Source: Candidatus Omnitrophota bacterium (GTDB lineage Bacteria; Omnitrophota; Omnitrophia; Omnitrophales; Omnitrophaceae). From it: 32,174 bases of DNA. Position numbers and translations under genes: made by a program. Below the pieces are notes generated by a model. That model worked only from the letters and a program-made list of their open reading frames with translations. It did not search any database and was not told the origin of the DNA. Positions 6,992 to 13,808 of this stretch are shown here, in pieces (the stretch's first letter is position 1; every line of letters starts with the position of its first letter). The stretch spans positions 1 to 32,174 of the forward strand of contig JAKQXH010000068.1 of the NCBI GenBank assembly GCA_029561555.1, written 5' to 3'.

Positions 6992-7980
6992 TGAAGAAAT
7001 TTTCTAAAGCTCAGCTCAGGAATTTCAAGGAGAAGTTTTTTAAAAACATCGGAAAAATCAAACAGCCGCTGTTTTATCGGCTTCTTTTTGCCATTTTGAT
7101 CAATTCGCCGGCTTTGATGTTTCACTTGGCCGCGAGCTGGATCAAAATGCGACGCTGGCGAAAAATCGGCACTTGCCTTAAGTTTATCAAACGGAACAAT
7201 CTGGCGTTTGAGAATATCGATGTGACGACCTTGTCGGTGGAATCGGTTTCCGGCGGCGTCAGCAATGCGAACCAGATCTGGAAATTCCGGAACCGATTTG
7301 GCGGCGAAACGGCTTATTTCGTGAAAGTTTTTACCCCCATCGGGAGTTTTTGGGCGAAGCACCTGCCGCTTGTGACTCCGTTCCCGTTTATCTATGGCCG
7401 GCACACCCATCAACGGTTTACCGTCGATATGTTGAGCCGGGTTCAACTGGCGGACCAGGGGGTCCCCGTGCCCCGTCTGATCGCGTATGACACGGTTCAG
7501 GGAATTATGGTGGCGGAATACTTGAAAGGGGAGACCGTAGACGAAATCCTGACCCGCATTGCCGATTTGGGACGCATTGACGAAAACGAGCGGGAAGTGA
7601 TTCGCCGTTGCGGGTTCGGATTGGGGAAGGTTCACCGGGCCGGGTTTTCTCTGATCGATACGCAGCCCGTAAATTGCATCTGGATTGAGAGCGAGAAAAA
7701 AGTTTATTTTACGGATTTGGAATTCTGCACCCGGGAAGACAAGCGCGGTTGGGACGTGGGGTATTTCCTGTGTTTCCTGGCATTGCGCTTGCCGGAGGAT
7801 TTGAAGCGGGAAGTGAGCGAAATTTTTCTCGAGAATTACCAGAAGGAAAGGCCCCTGAATCTCGAGGACGTGCAGAAGACCATCGTTCAATTGAAAGAGT
7901 TCCTGCCCGTTTTCCAGGCGGTCCTGGATATCCGGCAATTTACTCCCGAAGAATTATTCCGGGAATTCGTTTTGGGGTAA
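6988..7980 (+). CDS. Divergent protein-kinase-fold phosphotransferase
   Basis: This 330-residue protein is not one I can name. It carries a degenerate kinase-fold core. A glycine-containing loop (SGGVSNANQIWKF) is followed by a lysine strand (AYFVKVF). A catalytic-loop equivalent, IDTQPVN, has D224 and N229 spaced exactly as the D and N of a kinase HRDxxxxN loop. A metal-binding DLE (D243) stands in place of DFG. This resembles APH/Bud32/lipopolysaccharide-kinase-like families. The N-terminus has a basic helix and a hydrophobic stretch (LLFAILINSPALMFHLAASW) that may associate with the membrane. The start at 6988 follows GAAGGAAAAGGA and overlaps the panE stop. The substrate is unknown. Confidence 0.75.
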   Translation: MMKKFSKAQLRNFKEKFFKNIGKIKQPLFYRLLFAILINSPALMFHLAASWIKMRRWRKIGTCLKFIKRNNLAFENIDVTTLSVESVSGGVSNANQIWKFRNRFGGETAYFVKVFTPIGSFWAKHLPLVTPFPFIYGRHTHQRFTVDMLSRVQLADQGVPVPRLIAYDTVQGIMVAEYLKGETVDEILTRIADLGRIDENEREVIRRCGFGLGKVHRAGFSLIDTQPVNCIWIESEKKVYFTDLEFCTREDKRGWDVGYFLCFLALRLPEDLKREVSEIFLENYQKERPLNLEDVQKTIVQLKEFLPVFQAVLDIRQFTPEELFREFVLG

Positions 7981-7987
7981 CCCCTTC

Positions 7988-8016
7988 TTGCCTTGAAGGC
8001 GATTCTTCCGGATAAT
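7988..8016 (+). promoter_or_regulatory. Putative promoter of the SEC-C / release-factor pair
   Basis: TTGCCT (7988-7993) and GATAAT (8011-8016) have a 17-base spacer. The same -35 sequence is seen before the HAD phosphatase gene. Confidence 0.4.
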
Positions 8017-8071
8017 AGGGCCCGTTTTTCAGTCGGACAAAAGAAGGGTTTTCTGTCTGAGGAGAAGGCCG

Positions 8072-8350
8072 ATGAAACAGATCGACAATCGCCAGAAGCA
8101 ACAGATCCATATTCGCGCCGAGAAAATCCGCATCAATAAAAACGTGTTGGCGCCCAAGGGAGGCGATAAAGGCCGCGAGCCGCTTCCTTTTCAGGGAGAC
8201 GTTTCAAATCTTGGGAAAAGCGGGGGCGGGACCGAACCCGGAACGCCTTATCGCGCGGAGCATCAGGCGGGGCGGAACGATCCCTGCCCCTGCGGAAGCG
8301 GGAAAAAATACAAAAAGTGTTGCCTGCTGAATCCGCCGGCGGGGCAATAA
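8072..8350 (+). CDS. SEC-C zinc-motif miniprotein
   Basis: This 92-residue protein has a polar, glycine- and lysine-rich N-terminal part with no recognisable fold. It ends in a SEC-C metal-binding motif, [18 protein letters not shown], which is the CxC...CC zinc module also found at the C-terminus of SecA, where it contacts SecB and ribosomes. ATG 8072 is preceded by GAGGAGAAGG. It sits directly before a GGQ-type release-factor-like gene, so a ribosome-linked role is possible. A second SEC-C miniprotein (16850-17011) shares a 41-nt identical DNA block with it. Confidence 0.85.
   Translation: MKQIDNRQKQQIHIRAEKIRINKNVLAPKGGDKGREPLPFQGDVSNLGKSGGGTEPGTPYRAEHQAGRNDPCPCGSGKKYKKCCLLNPPAGQ
8273..8313 (+). 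repeat. 41-nt DNA block identical to 16898-16938
   Basis: This block encodes [14 protein letters not shown] and matches the second SEC-C gene base for base over 41 positions, including every synonymous site. Flanking sequence is not similar. Confidence 0.95.
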
Positions 8351-8352
8351 CT

Positions 8353-8712
8353 TTGTCAGTGTTCGGAGTGCGGCCCGAGAAAGAAAAAGAACTGCTGGAC
8401 CGAATGCGGGCGTTGGGAATCGGGCCCGGCGATTTGGAAGAGAAGTTTGTCCGTTCCGGAGGCCCCGGCGGGCAGAATCTCAACAAGACCGCGACCTGCG
8501 TCTATCTGAGGCATATTTCGACCGGACTGGAAGTCAAGATGCAGGAAAGCCGCTCGCAGGGATTGAATCGCTTTTTGGCTCGGCGGGCCCTCACCGAAAA
8601 AATCGAATCACGAATCCTCGGGCGGGATACCGGCCGGGTGAAACGGGCGGAGAAGATCCGGCGTCAGAAAAGCCGGAGGGCCCGGAAAAGCCGGAAGAAA
8701 TACGGAAGTTAA
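8353..8712 (+). CDS. Peptide-chain-release-factor-like GGQ protein
   Basis: This protein of about 120 residues consists of a single class I release-factor catalytic domain. The peptidyl-tRNA hydrolysis motif is in FVRSGGPGGQNLNKTATCVYL, followed by a very basic tail (RVKRAEKIRRQKSRRARKSRKK). That layout resembles ArfB/YaeJ-type ribosome-rescue factors, in which the tail enters the mRNA channel of stalled ribosomes. It lacks codon-recognition domains. No ATG start exists. TTG 8353 directly after the SEC-C stop is my choice, and GTG 8359 or 8368 are alternatives. The N-terminal VRPEKEKELLDRMRALGI helix suggests membership of the release-factor-like family rather than ArfB itself. Confidence 0.85.
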   Translation: MSVFGVRPEKEKELLDRMRALGIGPGDLEEKFVRSGGPGGQNLNKTATCVYLRHISTGLEVKMQESRSQGLNRFLARRALTEKIESRILGRDTGRVKRAEKIRRQKSRRARKSRKKYGS

Positions 8713-8728
8713 ACGGATCGTTCCGCGA

Positions 8729-9928
8729 TTACAGAAAAATTCCCGCCAGCCCCGCCGTCATGAATTTTGCCAGGGTCCCCGAAATCAACGATTTGACTCC
8801 GAGTTCGATCACTTCTTTTTTCCGTTCCGGGGCGATAGCGCCGATCCCTCCGATCAGGATGGCAAGGCTTCCGAAATTCGCGAAGCCGCAGAGGGCGTAG
8901 GTGGAAATGATCACAGATCTCGGGCTGAGCAGGCCGCCCCGGATCATTTCATTCATTTTCATATAGCCCAGAAATTCATTAAACACCGTTTTAATCCCCA
9001 TCAATTCTCCGACCGGAGCGGTTTCGCTCAGGGGGATTCCCATCAGAAAAACAATCGGCCGGAAGATAATGCCGAGCAGGGATTCCAGGGAAGTGTGCAA
9101 ATACTGGAGCGGGGCGTTGAAAAGGGCAAGGACGGAAAGGAAGGCAATCAGCATCGCGCCGATGGTTGCGGCCAGTTTCAAGCCGTCAATCGCGCCTTCC
9201 GCAAGGGCTTCCAGAGGATTGGAATACGGAGCTCCCATCGGGATATTGCCCTGACCGGAGGTTTCCGGCACGTGGGTCTCCGGAACCATGATTTTCGACA
9301 GAAGAACGGCCGCGGGGGCGCTCATCACGGACGCGGCAAGCAGATGCCCGGCCTGCGCGCCGAAATGCGTGTAAATCGCCATGACGCTTCCCGCAATGGT
9401 CGCCATGAACCCCGTCATGACGGTGAATAGTTCCGAGCGGGTCATTCGCCGGAGATACGCTTTCAGGGCGGTGATGGCTTCGATGCCCATGAAGACGAAC
9501 AAGGCGGTTGAAAGGGATTCGGCGCCGGAAATTCTCATGGTGCGCCGCATCAGGGCGGCGAGCAGACGAACGGCGGCCGGGATCATTTTCAGGTAATAGA
9601 GCAATGCCATCAGCGAAGCGGTGAAAATAATCACCGGGAGCATTTTGAACCCGATTTCGGCCTGAAAAGACGGATCCGTCGCGAGTTTTCCGAAGACAAA
9701 TTTGGCTCCGACCTCGGTAAAACTCAACACTTTGCTCATGAGCAGATTGGCCCCTTCAAAGATCCATTGCCCGGGTTTTGTTTTCCAGATCAGAAGCCCG
9801 AAGAAGATCTGAAGGCCGATTCCCCATCCGGCGAGTTTCCACGGGATTTTCTTCCGGTTTTCCGAGAGAAGCGCCGCGATCAAAACGAAAACGGCTATTC
9901 CCATAATACCGATTAAACGGTTCATCAC
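8729..9928 (-). CDS. nupC: NupC-type concentrative nucleoside transporter
   Basis: This integral inner-membrane protein of about 399 residues belongs to the CNT family, which imports nucleosides with Na+ or H+. The family is recognised from LLSENRKKIPWK, GFKMLPVIIFTASLMALLYYL, MTGFMATIAGSVMAIY, HLLAASVMSAPAAVLLSKIMVPET, VFNEFLGYM and TYALCGFANFGSLAILIGGIGA. The C-terminal NEF and FANFGS substrate residues are intact. The first substrate motif, normally GQTEAP, reads GIEAIT and is one residue shorter. Translation may start at GTG 9928 or at the adjacent ATG 9925, with GAAGAG upstream. It is convergent with the release-factor-like gene with a 16-base gap. Confidence 0.92.
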   Translation of the reverse strand: MMNRLIGIMGIAVFVLIAALLSENRKKIPWKLAGWGIGLQIFFGLLIWKTKPGQWIFEGANLLMSKVLSFTEVGAKFVFGKLATDPSFQAEIGFKMLPVIIFTASLMALLYYLKMIPAAVRLLAALMRRTMRISGAESLSTALFVFMGIEAITALKAYLRRMTRSELFTVMTGFMATIAGSVMAIYTHFGAQAGHLLAASVMSAPAAVLLSKIMVPETHVPETSGQGNIPMGAPYSNPLEALAEGAIDGLKLAATIGAMLIAFLSVLALFNAPLQYLHTSLESLLGIIFRPIVFLMGIPLSETAPVGELMGIKTVFNEFLGYMKMNEMIRGGLLSPRSVIISTYALCGFANFGSLAILIGGIGAIAPERKKEVIELGVKSLISGTLAKFMTAGLAGIFL

Positions 9929-10048
9929 TATGATCTCTTCGTCTTTTGTTTTCCAAAAAATGATTATCGGTGCATCAGTATACTGCGCGGCTTTTGGAAT
10001 GAAAGCAGAAAATCAAAGCTTGCCTGATATTTTCGGGATAACATGAAA

Positions 10049-10096
10049 TTCCCCAAGTAGTTTGCTTCGCTACGTTAGCGGTGAAGTGAAGGGGAA
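10049..10096. repeat. Imperfect inverted repeat, possible mobile or structured element
   Basis: TTCCCC and GGGGAA bound a 48-base stretch whose centre is CGCTA-CGT-TAGCG, with partial pairing between. No T-run follows on the + strand. It could be a palindromic intergenic repeat (REP- or MITE-like) or an RNA hairpin. Confidence 0.45.
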
Positions 10097-10168
10097 GGGT
10101 TTCCATTAAACTTAAAGCAACAGATCCAAGCCTCTCCCAGTTTATCGGAAAATATTTTTAAAAGTTTT

Positions 10169-10197
10169 TTGTATTTTAAAATTTCAGTGGGTATACT
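10169..10197 (+). promoter_or_regulatory. Promoter of the small membrane protein gene
   Basis: TTGTAT (10169-10174) and TATACT (10192-10197) have a 17-base spacer, 33 bases before the ATG at 10231. Confidence 0.5.
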
Positions 10198-10230
10198 TTG
10201 TTTAGCAACTACTAACAGAGGAAAACAACA

Positions 10231-10407
10231 ATGATAATCAAGGCATTAATTGCAATGGCAGGGGTTACACCGGGAGTCGTTGTGTCTGTGCTTACGACGT
10301 GGGTTTGGCAATGGGGATTCAAAAACACAATGTTTACTCTCTGCTTGGTCTATACGACTTTGTATTTCCTTTATTGGTTTTGTACTGAATTCTGGGATAA
10401 CGCATAG
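10231..10407 (+). CDS. 58-aa two-helix membrane protein, function unknown
   Basis: This ORF is below the length cut-off of the ORF track. It reads MIIKALIAMAGVTPGVVVSV and continues to a TAG at 10405. Two hydrophobic helices are apparent, ALIAMAGVTPGVVVSVLTTWVW and FTLCLVYTTLYFLYWFC, separated by a short QWGFKNT loop. An AGAGGAAAA Shine-Dalgarno lies 5-13 bases before the ATG and a TTGTAT/TATACT promoter lies further upstream, which supports real expression. I do not recognise the family. Possible roles include a small regulatory membrane peptide or a toxin-like peptide, but nothing in the sequence decides this. It lies in an AT-rich island. Confidence 0.55.
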   Translation: MIIKALIAMAGVTPGVVVSVLTTWVWQWGFKNTMFTLCLVYTTLYFLYWFCTEFWDNA

Positions 10408-10542
10408 CCGTTTTCTGTAAACCATTCAATGGCAATGATTTGCAGTTTTGCTTCCTATTAAATTTCTGCTTTCGAAGAAAATTACCTCCGCTTTTCAATT
10501 CAATTCAAAAGCCGAAAAATCCTTCGAATCCGAGGTTTTGTG

Positions 10543-10570
10543 TTGAAGTTTTTTTGAAGATTCATATAAT
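10543..10570 (+). promoter_or_regulatory. Promoter of the HEAT-repeat gene
   Basis: TTGAAG (10543-10548) and a perfect TATAAT (10565-10570) have a 16-base spacer. The predicted start is near 10577, giving a leader of about 100 nt. Confidence 0.6.
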
Positions 10571-10577
10571 ACGCACG

Positions 10578-10651
10578 GTAACTCTTTTAAAAGAAAAGGG
10601 TTACAAGTTTGATTTTTAAAAATTTTCGGGCCTAGCTAAAAAATTCCCGAA
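10578..10651 (+). promoter_or_regulatory. Structured 5' leader of the HEAT-repeat gene
   Basis: Two hairpins can form. The first pairs 10578-10588 (GTAACTCTTTT) with 10594-10604 (AAAAGGGTTAC), 11 bp with one G-U and a 5-nt loop, beginning at the predicted transcription start. The second pairs TTCGGG (10625-10630) with CCCGAA (10646-10651). They may stabilise the mRNA or regulate it. Confidence 0.45.
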
Positions 10652-10676
10652 GCGATTAATCCAGAGGAAGAGAACC

Positions 10677-12338
10677 ATGAATCAGATTTTGAAGAAAATT
10701 ACTAAATTAATTGATTCCGAAGAAGATGAAATCAAATGTGCGGCAATTCGGGTTTTAGGAGCATTGGGAATTGCCGACCGTACGGTCGTTAAATTATTGG
10801 GGGAAAGAATCGCTAAGGACCCGGAACCGATTAAATTGGCGATTTTGGATACGTTTATCCGCAATCCTCAGCCGCAGGCGTTGAATTATCTGCTACCGCT
10901 TTTGAAGGTTGACGGCGCGCTCCGGCGGAAGGCGATTCACGCGATCGGTGCCATCGGGCCCAAAGCGATTGCCTTCCTGGAAAAAGAGTTTAAGGCCGCA
11001 TCGCTTCAGGAAAAAAAGTTGTTTGTGGATATTTTTAGCGCGATTCATTCACGGGCGACGGTGGACTTTCTGGTCGATTCCCTTGTGGGTGCCGACATCG
11101 AGCTTTTGAAGTACGTCTGCTTCGCCTTAAGGACGCAAATCGAAAAGATGTCGAGACTCGACAAACTCTACCTCCTGAAAAAAATTGTCCGTTATCTGAA
11201 CCTGGAAACGGTCAAAAAGAACGATGAAATGACGACTTCCGGGCTTTTGCTTCTGGGGTTTATCGGCGAGATTCAGGCTAAAAACGTTATTTTGAAGTAT
11301 CTGGACCGGAAGAAATCCTTTTATATCAGGAAAAATGCGCTTTACGCGTTGAGCCGTCTGAATTTGCGGGGTTCGGGCCATGAAGCGGTCGTGGAGAGGA
11401 TTTTCCCTCTTCTGAACGATACCGATTACGCGAATGTCGTGCGAAACGCCCTTTCGATTCTTGAGGTGGTTTCGCTGCCGCGTCGGTTTTACAAGGATAT
11501 CCCCAAGCTATTGGAGACCACGAATCATCCTCCCGTAAAACGGTTTGCCCTCAAGGCGCTTGCGGACGCCGGGACGAAACAGACCGTCAAGCTCCTGATC
11601 GCGCATTTGGACGCGAATGATCCGATGGTCCGGGACGCGGCGGCCGAGTCGCTTGGGAAATTCCGCATGGCCGTTCCGGAGCTGCTGGCCAAGATTGAGA
11701 ATCTCGAAGATCTGGAGCGCGTGGAGAAAATCTCATTTATCTTGAAAAATCACAAGGACTTTTTCAAGAAGGAAAAGTGCAGGGGCCTTTACCGGAAATT
11801 CGAAAAAACGATTCTGAACAACGAAAGAAAGGCCCGGGCCTATTCGATTTTGCTGAAGCAGGTCAATCCGGACTTCTTTTATGCCGAAGTCCTGAAGAAC
11901 GCAAAACAGCTTAAAAAACGGAAAAAATGGGAACCCGCGCGGAAATTACTGGATCATCTGACTTCCGGGGCTTTTTATACGGATGAAGTCCGTTACGAGA
12001 TGGCGAGCATTCTTCTCAGCCTTTCCCGGAAGGATTTGAATCCCCAAATCCGCAATCAGGACCCCGCGCTGCAGCTTTTCGCGGTTCTCGCGCGCGTGAA
12101 TTTCGGGACGGTCCTGAAATCCCTCAAAACGGATCGCACGCTGAGTCCGGAAGATCTTTATTACCTGGGGTTCCATTTTTCGGAAAAACTTTTTGAACAG
12201 AAGGCTTTCGGGACGGAAGTCCTGAAATACATCGTCAAGAAATTTCCCCGGTCCAAGATGAAAGCGGCGGCCAAAAAGAAAATCGCGCTGTCCGGCGCTC
12301 CGGCTCAGGCTTCTGCCGCTAAACCGGTTACGGTTTGA
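10677..12338 (+). CDS. HEAT-repeat protein
   Basis: This 553-residue soluble protein has no signal peptide. Roughly the first 350 residues are repeated helical pairs of HEAT/PBS-lyase type, for example DEIKCAAIRVLGALG, GALRRKAIHAIGAIG, FYIRKNALYALSRLN, PPVKRFALKALADAG and DPMVRDAAAESLGKF. The remainder is helical and TPR-like (KKRKKWEPARKLLDHLTSG), ending in a lysine/alanine-rich tail. Such proteins are protein-binding scaffolds, and no catalytic motif is visible. ATG 10677 follows AGAGGAAGAGA. The gene has its own strong promoter and structured leader. Its 3' end overlaps the convergent MFS gene by 34 bases. The partner and process are unknown. Confidence 0.88.
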   Translation: MNQILKKITKLIDSEEDEIKCAAIRVLGALGIADRTVVKLLGERIAKDPEPIKLAILDTFIRNPQPQALNYLLPLLKVDGALRRKAIHAIGAIGPKAIAFLEKEFKAASLQEKKLFVDIFSAIHSRATVDFLVDSLVGADIELLKYVCFALRTQIEKMSRLDKLYLLKKIVRYLNLETVKKNDEMTTSGLLLLGFIGEIQAKNVILKYLDRKKSFYIRKNALYALSRLNLRGSGHEAVVERIFPLLNDTDYANVVRNALSILEVVSLPRRFYKDIPKLLETTNHPPVKRFALKALADAGTKQTVKLLIAHLDANDPMVRDAAAESLGKFRMAVPELLAKIENLEDLERVEKISFILKNHKDFFKKEKCRGLYRKFEKTILNNERKARAYSILLKQVNPDFFYAEVLKNAKQLKKRKKWEPARKLLDHLTSGAFYTDEVRYEMASILLSLSRKDLNPQIRNQDPALQLFAVLARVNFGTVLKSLKTDRTLSPEDLYYLGFHFSEKLFEQKAFGTEVLKYIVKKFPRSKMKAAAKKKIALSGAPAQASAAKPVTV

Positions 12339-13525
12339 TCGGGGTTCCCTTCGCCGTTTTCTCGGCGGGAGGGGAATGACCAAAGCCATAACGCGAGGGC
12401 GGCTCCGATCAGCGAAAATCCTCCCGAAAAAACGAAAAGGACCCTTGCCCCGAGCGAATCGTAAAAAATTCCCGAAAAAACCGCCCCGATCGTCCCTCCC
12501 AACCCGTAGGAAAGAGAGCTCAGGAGACCGATGGCGCTGGTCCGGAAATTTGCCGGGACATGCCGGTTGAGGTACGTGAGGCTTGCGATATGAAACGCGC
12601 CGTAAGTAAACGCGTGGAGGCACTGAGCGAACAGGAAAAGCATGAGGGAATCCGCTTTTGCCGTGAGCCACCAGCGGAAGGCCGCGATCAGGAAACAGAG
12701 CGCAAGCCAGGTCTGCGGCCGGTTTTTCCCGAACCATTTCTGATAGCGGAACATGACCGCGATTTCGCAGAGCACGGCGAAAGTCCAGCAGATGCCGACG
12801 GTGCTTTTCGTGAAACCGATACTCTCCATGAAAATAGCGAAGAACCCGTAATACGTTCCGTGGGTGATCTGCATGATGACGCAGAGGAGAAAAAAGATTC
12901 CGATTTCGGGCCGATTCAGAACCGAAAGATCCGCGGAATCGGGTTCCCCCTCGGGTTTGCGATGATCCGTCTCGGGGATGCGCGCCGTCGGGACGAGGAG
13001 CAGGAACGAAAAAACGCCGGTCAAATAAAGCGCGATAGGCGTGGAAAGAAGATCGATCAGATAACCGCAGCCCAGCGAGGCAAAAATAAATCCCAGAGAG
13101 CCCCACAGCCGGATTTTACCGTATTCTCCTCCCCGGAGTTCGACGGTCTCCAGCGCGGCGGCTTCGATCAGCGGAAGGATTCCCATGAAGAAAAAAGAAT
13201 AGAAGAAAATCGCGATGAGCATCGGAAGAAAATCTTGTATCCAGATGCAGGGAAGAAAAGCCGCCGCGCTTCCGAACGTCGTGATGAAAAGAATCTTTTT
13301 TCTGGATTTCTTTTGATCGGCCTTCCAGCTCCACAAAAACGGACTGATCATTTTCATGGCCGTCAATGTGCCTGAAAGGAGGCCGATTTCGAGAGGGGAA
13401 AATTTCAGGTGGTAGCAGTGCAGGTTGAAATAGGGGACAAAAATCCCGAGAATAGTGAAAAATAGAAAATACGAACCCGACAAGAATTGACGGTATTTTG
13501 AATCGGTGGCACGCGCATTTTTCAT
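12305..13525 (-). CDS. MFS transporter (HcaT/LacY-like, MFS_1_like)
   Basis: This membrane protein of about 406 residues has around twelve hydrophobic segments and an MFS fold. YRQFLSGSYFLFFTILGIFVPYFNLH opens the first helix, GGEYGKIRLWGSLGFIFASLGCGYLID matches the helix-5 region of HcaT-type transporters, and SSLSYGLGGTIGAVFSGIFYDSLG lies in the C-terminal half. The N-terminal loop between helices 2 and 3 has KADQKKSRKKIL, a variant of the MFS motif A. The family includes phenylpropionate and sugar permeases, and the substrate cannot be predicted. I start at ATG 13525, with AAAAGG 8 bases upstream, rather than the GTG at 13531. The 3' end overlaps the HEAT-repeat gene by 34 bases. Confidence 0.87.
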   Translation of the reverse strand: MKNARATDSKYRQFLSGSYFLFFTILGIFVPYFNLHCYHLKFSPLEIGLLSGTLTAMKMISPFLWSWKADQKKSRKKILFITTFGSAAAFLPCIWIQDFLPMLIAIFFYSFFFMGILPLIEAAALETVELRGGEYGKIRLWGSLGFIFASLGCGYLIDLLSTPIALYLTGVFSFLLLVPTARIPETDHRKPEGEPDSADLSVLNRPEIGIFFLLCVIMQITHGTYYGFFAIFMESIGFTKSTVGICWTFAVLCEIAVMFRYQKWFGKNRPQTWLALCFLIAAFRWWLTAKADSLMLFLFAQCLHAFTYGAFHIASLTYLNRHVPANFRTSAIGLLSSLSYGLGGTIGAVFSGIFYDSLGARVLFVFSGGFSLIGAALALWLWSFPSRRENGEGNPDQTVTGLAAEA

Positions 13526-13583
13526 CGGCACAACCTTTTAATCGACTTTTAACACGGAATGTTTATTTATATTAATAGTGCCC

Positions 13584-13612
13584 TTGTATTTTGTTATTCT
13601 ATCAGCTATATT
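13584..13612 (+). promoter_or_regulatory. Promoter of the GEMM-type RNA
   Basis: TTGTAT (13584-13589) and TATATT (13607-13612) have a 17-base spacer. The predicted start, about 13618-13619, falls right at the 5' edge of the aptamer. Confidence 0.6.
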
Positions 13613-13617
13613 TGATT

Positions 13618-13703
13618 TCAGGTAAACCTATCGAAAGATGGGGGCACAAAACTATAGAGCCTAAGTCTCGCTCTTTGTTAGGGATATGGCAGTCAGTTAC
13701 CGC
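13618..13703 (+). promoter_or_regulatory. GEMM-I (c-di-GMP class I-like) riboswitch aptamer
   Basis: The fold can be traced by eye. P1 is GGTAA (13621-13625) with TTACC (13697-13701). P2 is CCTATC (13627-13632) with GATGGG (13637-13642), capped by a GAAA tetraloop. The linker GGGGCACAAAAC resembles the GEMM core GGGACGCAAAGC. P3 carries CCTAAG (13660-13665) opposite TATGG (13685-13689), the exact 11-nt GAAA tetraloop receptor, flanked by GCC/GGC and TCTC/GGGA helices. A GAAA loop docking into this receptor between parallel P2 and P3 is the hallmark of class I c-di-GMP riboswitches. The exact ligand (c-di-GMP or cGAMP) is inferred. A PilZ gene lies 1.5 kb downstream. Confidence 0.75.
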
Positions 13704-13745
13704 ATTTACCGCTTCCCTCCCTGCCTTTGCTCCGCGGTAGATGTG
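13701..13745 (+). promoter_or_regulatory. Expression-platform hairpin competing with P1
   Basis: A 12-bp stem pairs 13701-13712 with 13734-13745 (two G-U pairs, 21-nt pyrimidine-rich loop). The heptamer TTACCGC occurs twice (13697-13703 and 13706-13712). The downstream GCGGTA can therefore pair with either copy, the first of which is the 3' strand of aptamer helix P1. Confidence 0.55.
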
Positions 13746-13808
13746 AAAAGACTGAAGGTACGCGTTACGGGAAATAATGCGCATACCTCCAGTGGTCATC
13801 ATACATTG

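Larger units (their letters stand above)
9929..10230. other. AT-rich intergenic stretch upstream of nupC and the small membrane gene
   Basis: No gene is visible here. It holds a 10-bp palindrome CAGTATACTG (9976-9985) that could be an operator or minus-strand -10 region of nupC, an imperfect hairpin at 10049-10096, and the promoter of the small ORF at 10231. It is clearly richer in A and T than the flanking genes. Confidence 0.6.

Noticed and set aside
6811-7938. 375-aa minus-strand ORF
   Set aside because: It is a shadow of the panE-like and kinase-fold genes.
10521-10535. CCTTCGAATCCGAGG looks like a tRNA T-arm
   Set aside because: No acceptor stem, anticodon arm or CCA-like end can be built around it.
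12560-13375. 271-aa + strand ORF rich in Arg, Glu and Lys
   Set aside because: It is antisense to the MFS transporter, which has clear transmembrane segments and a good start site. The ORF has no recognisable domain.
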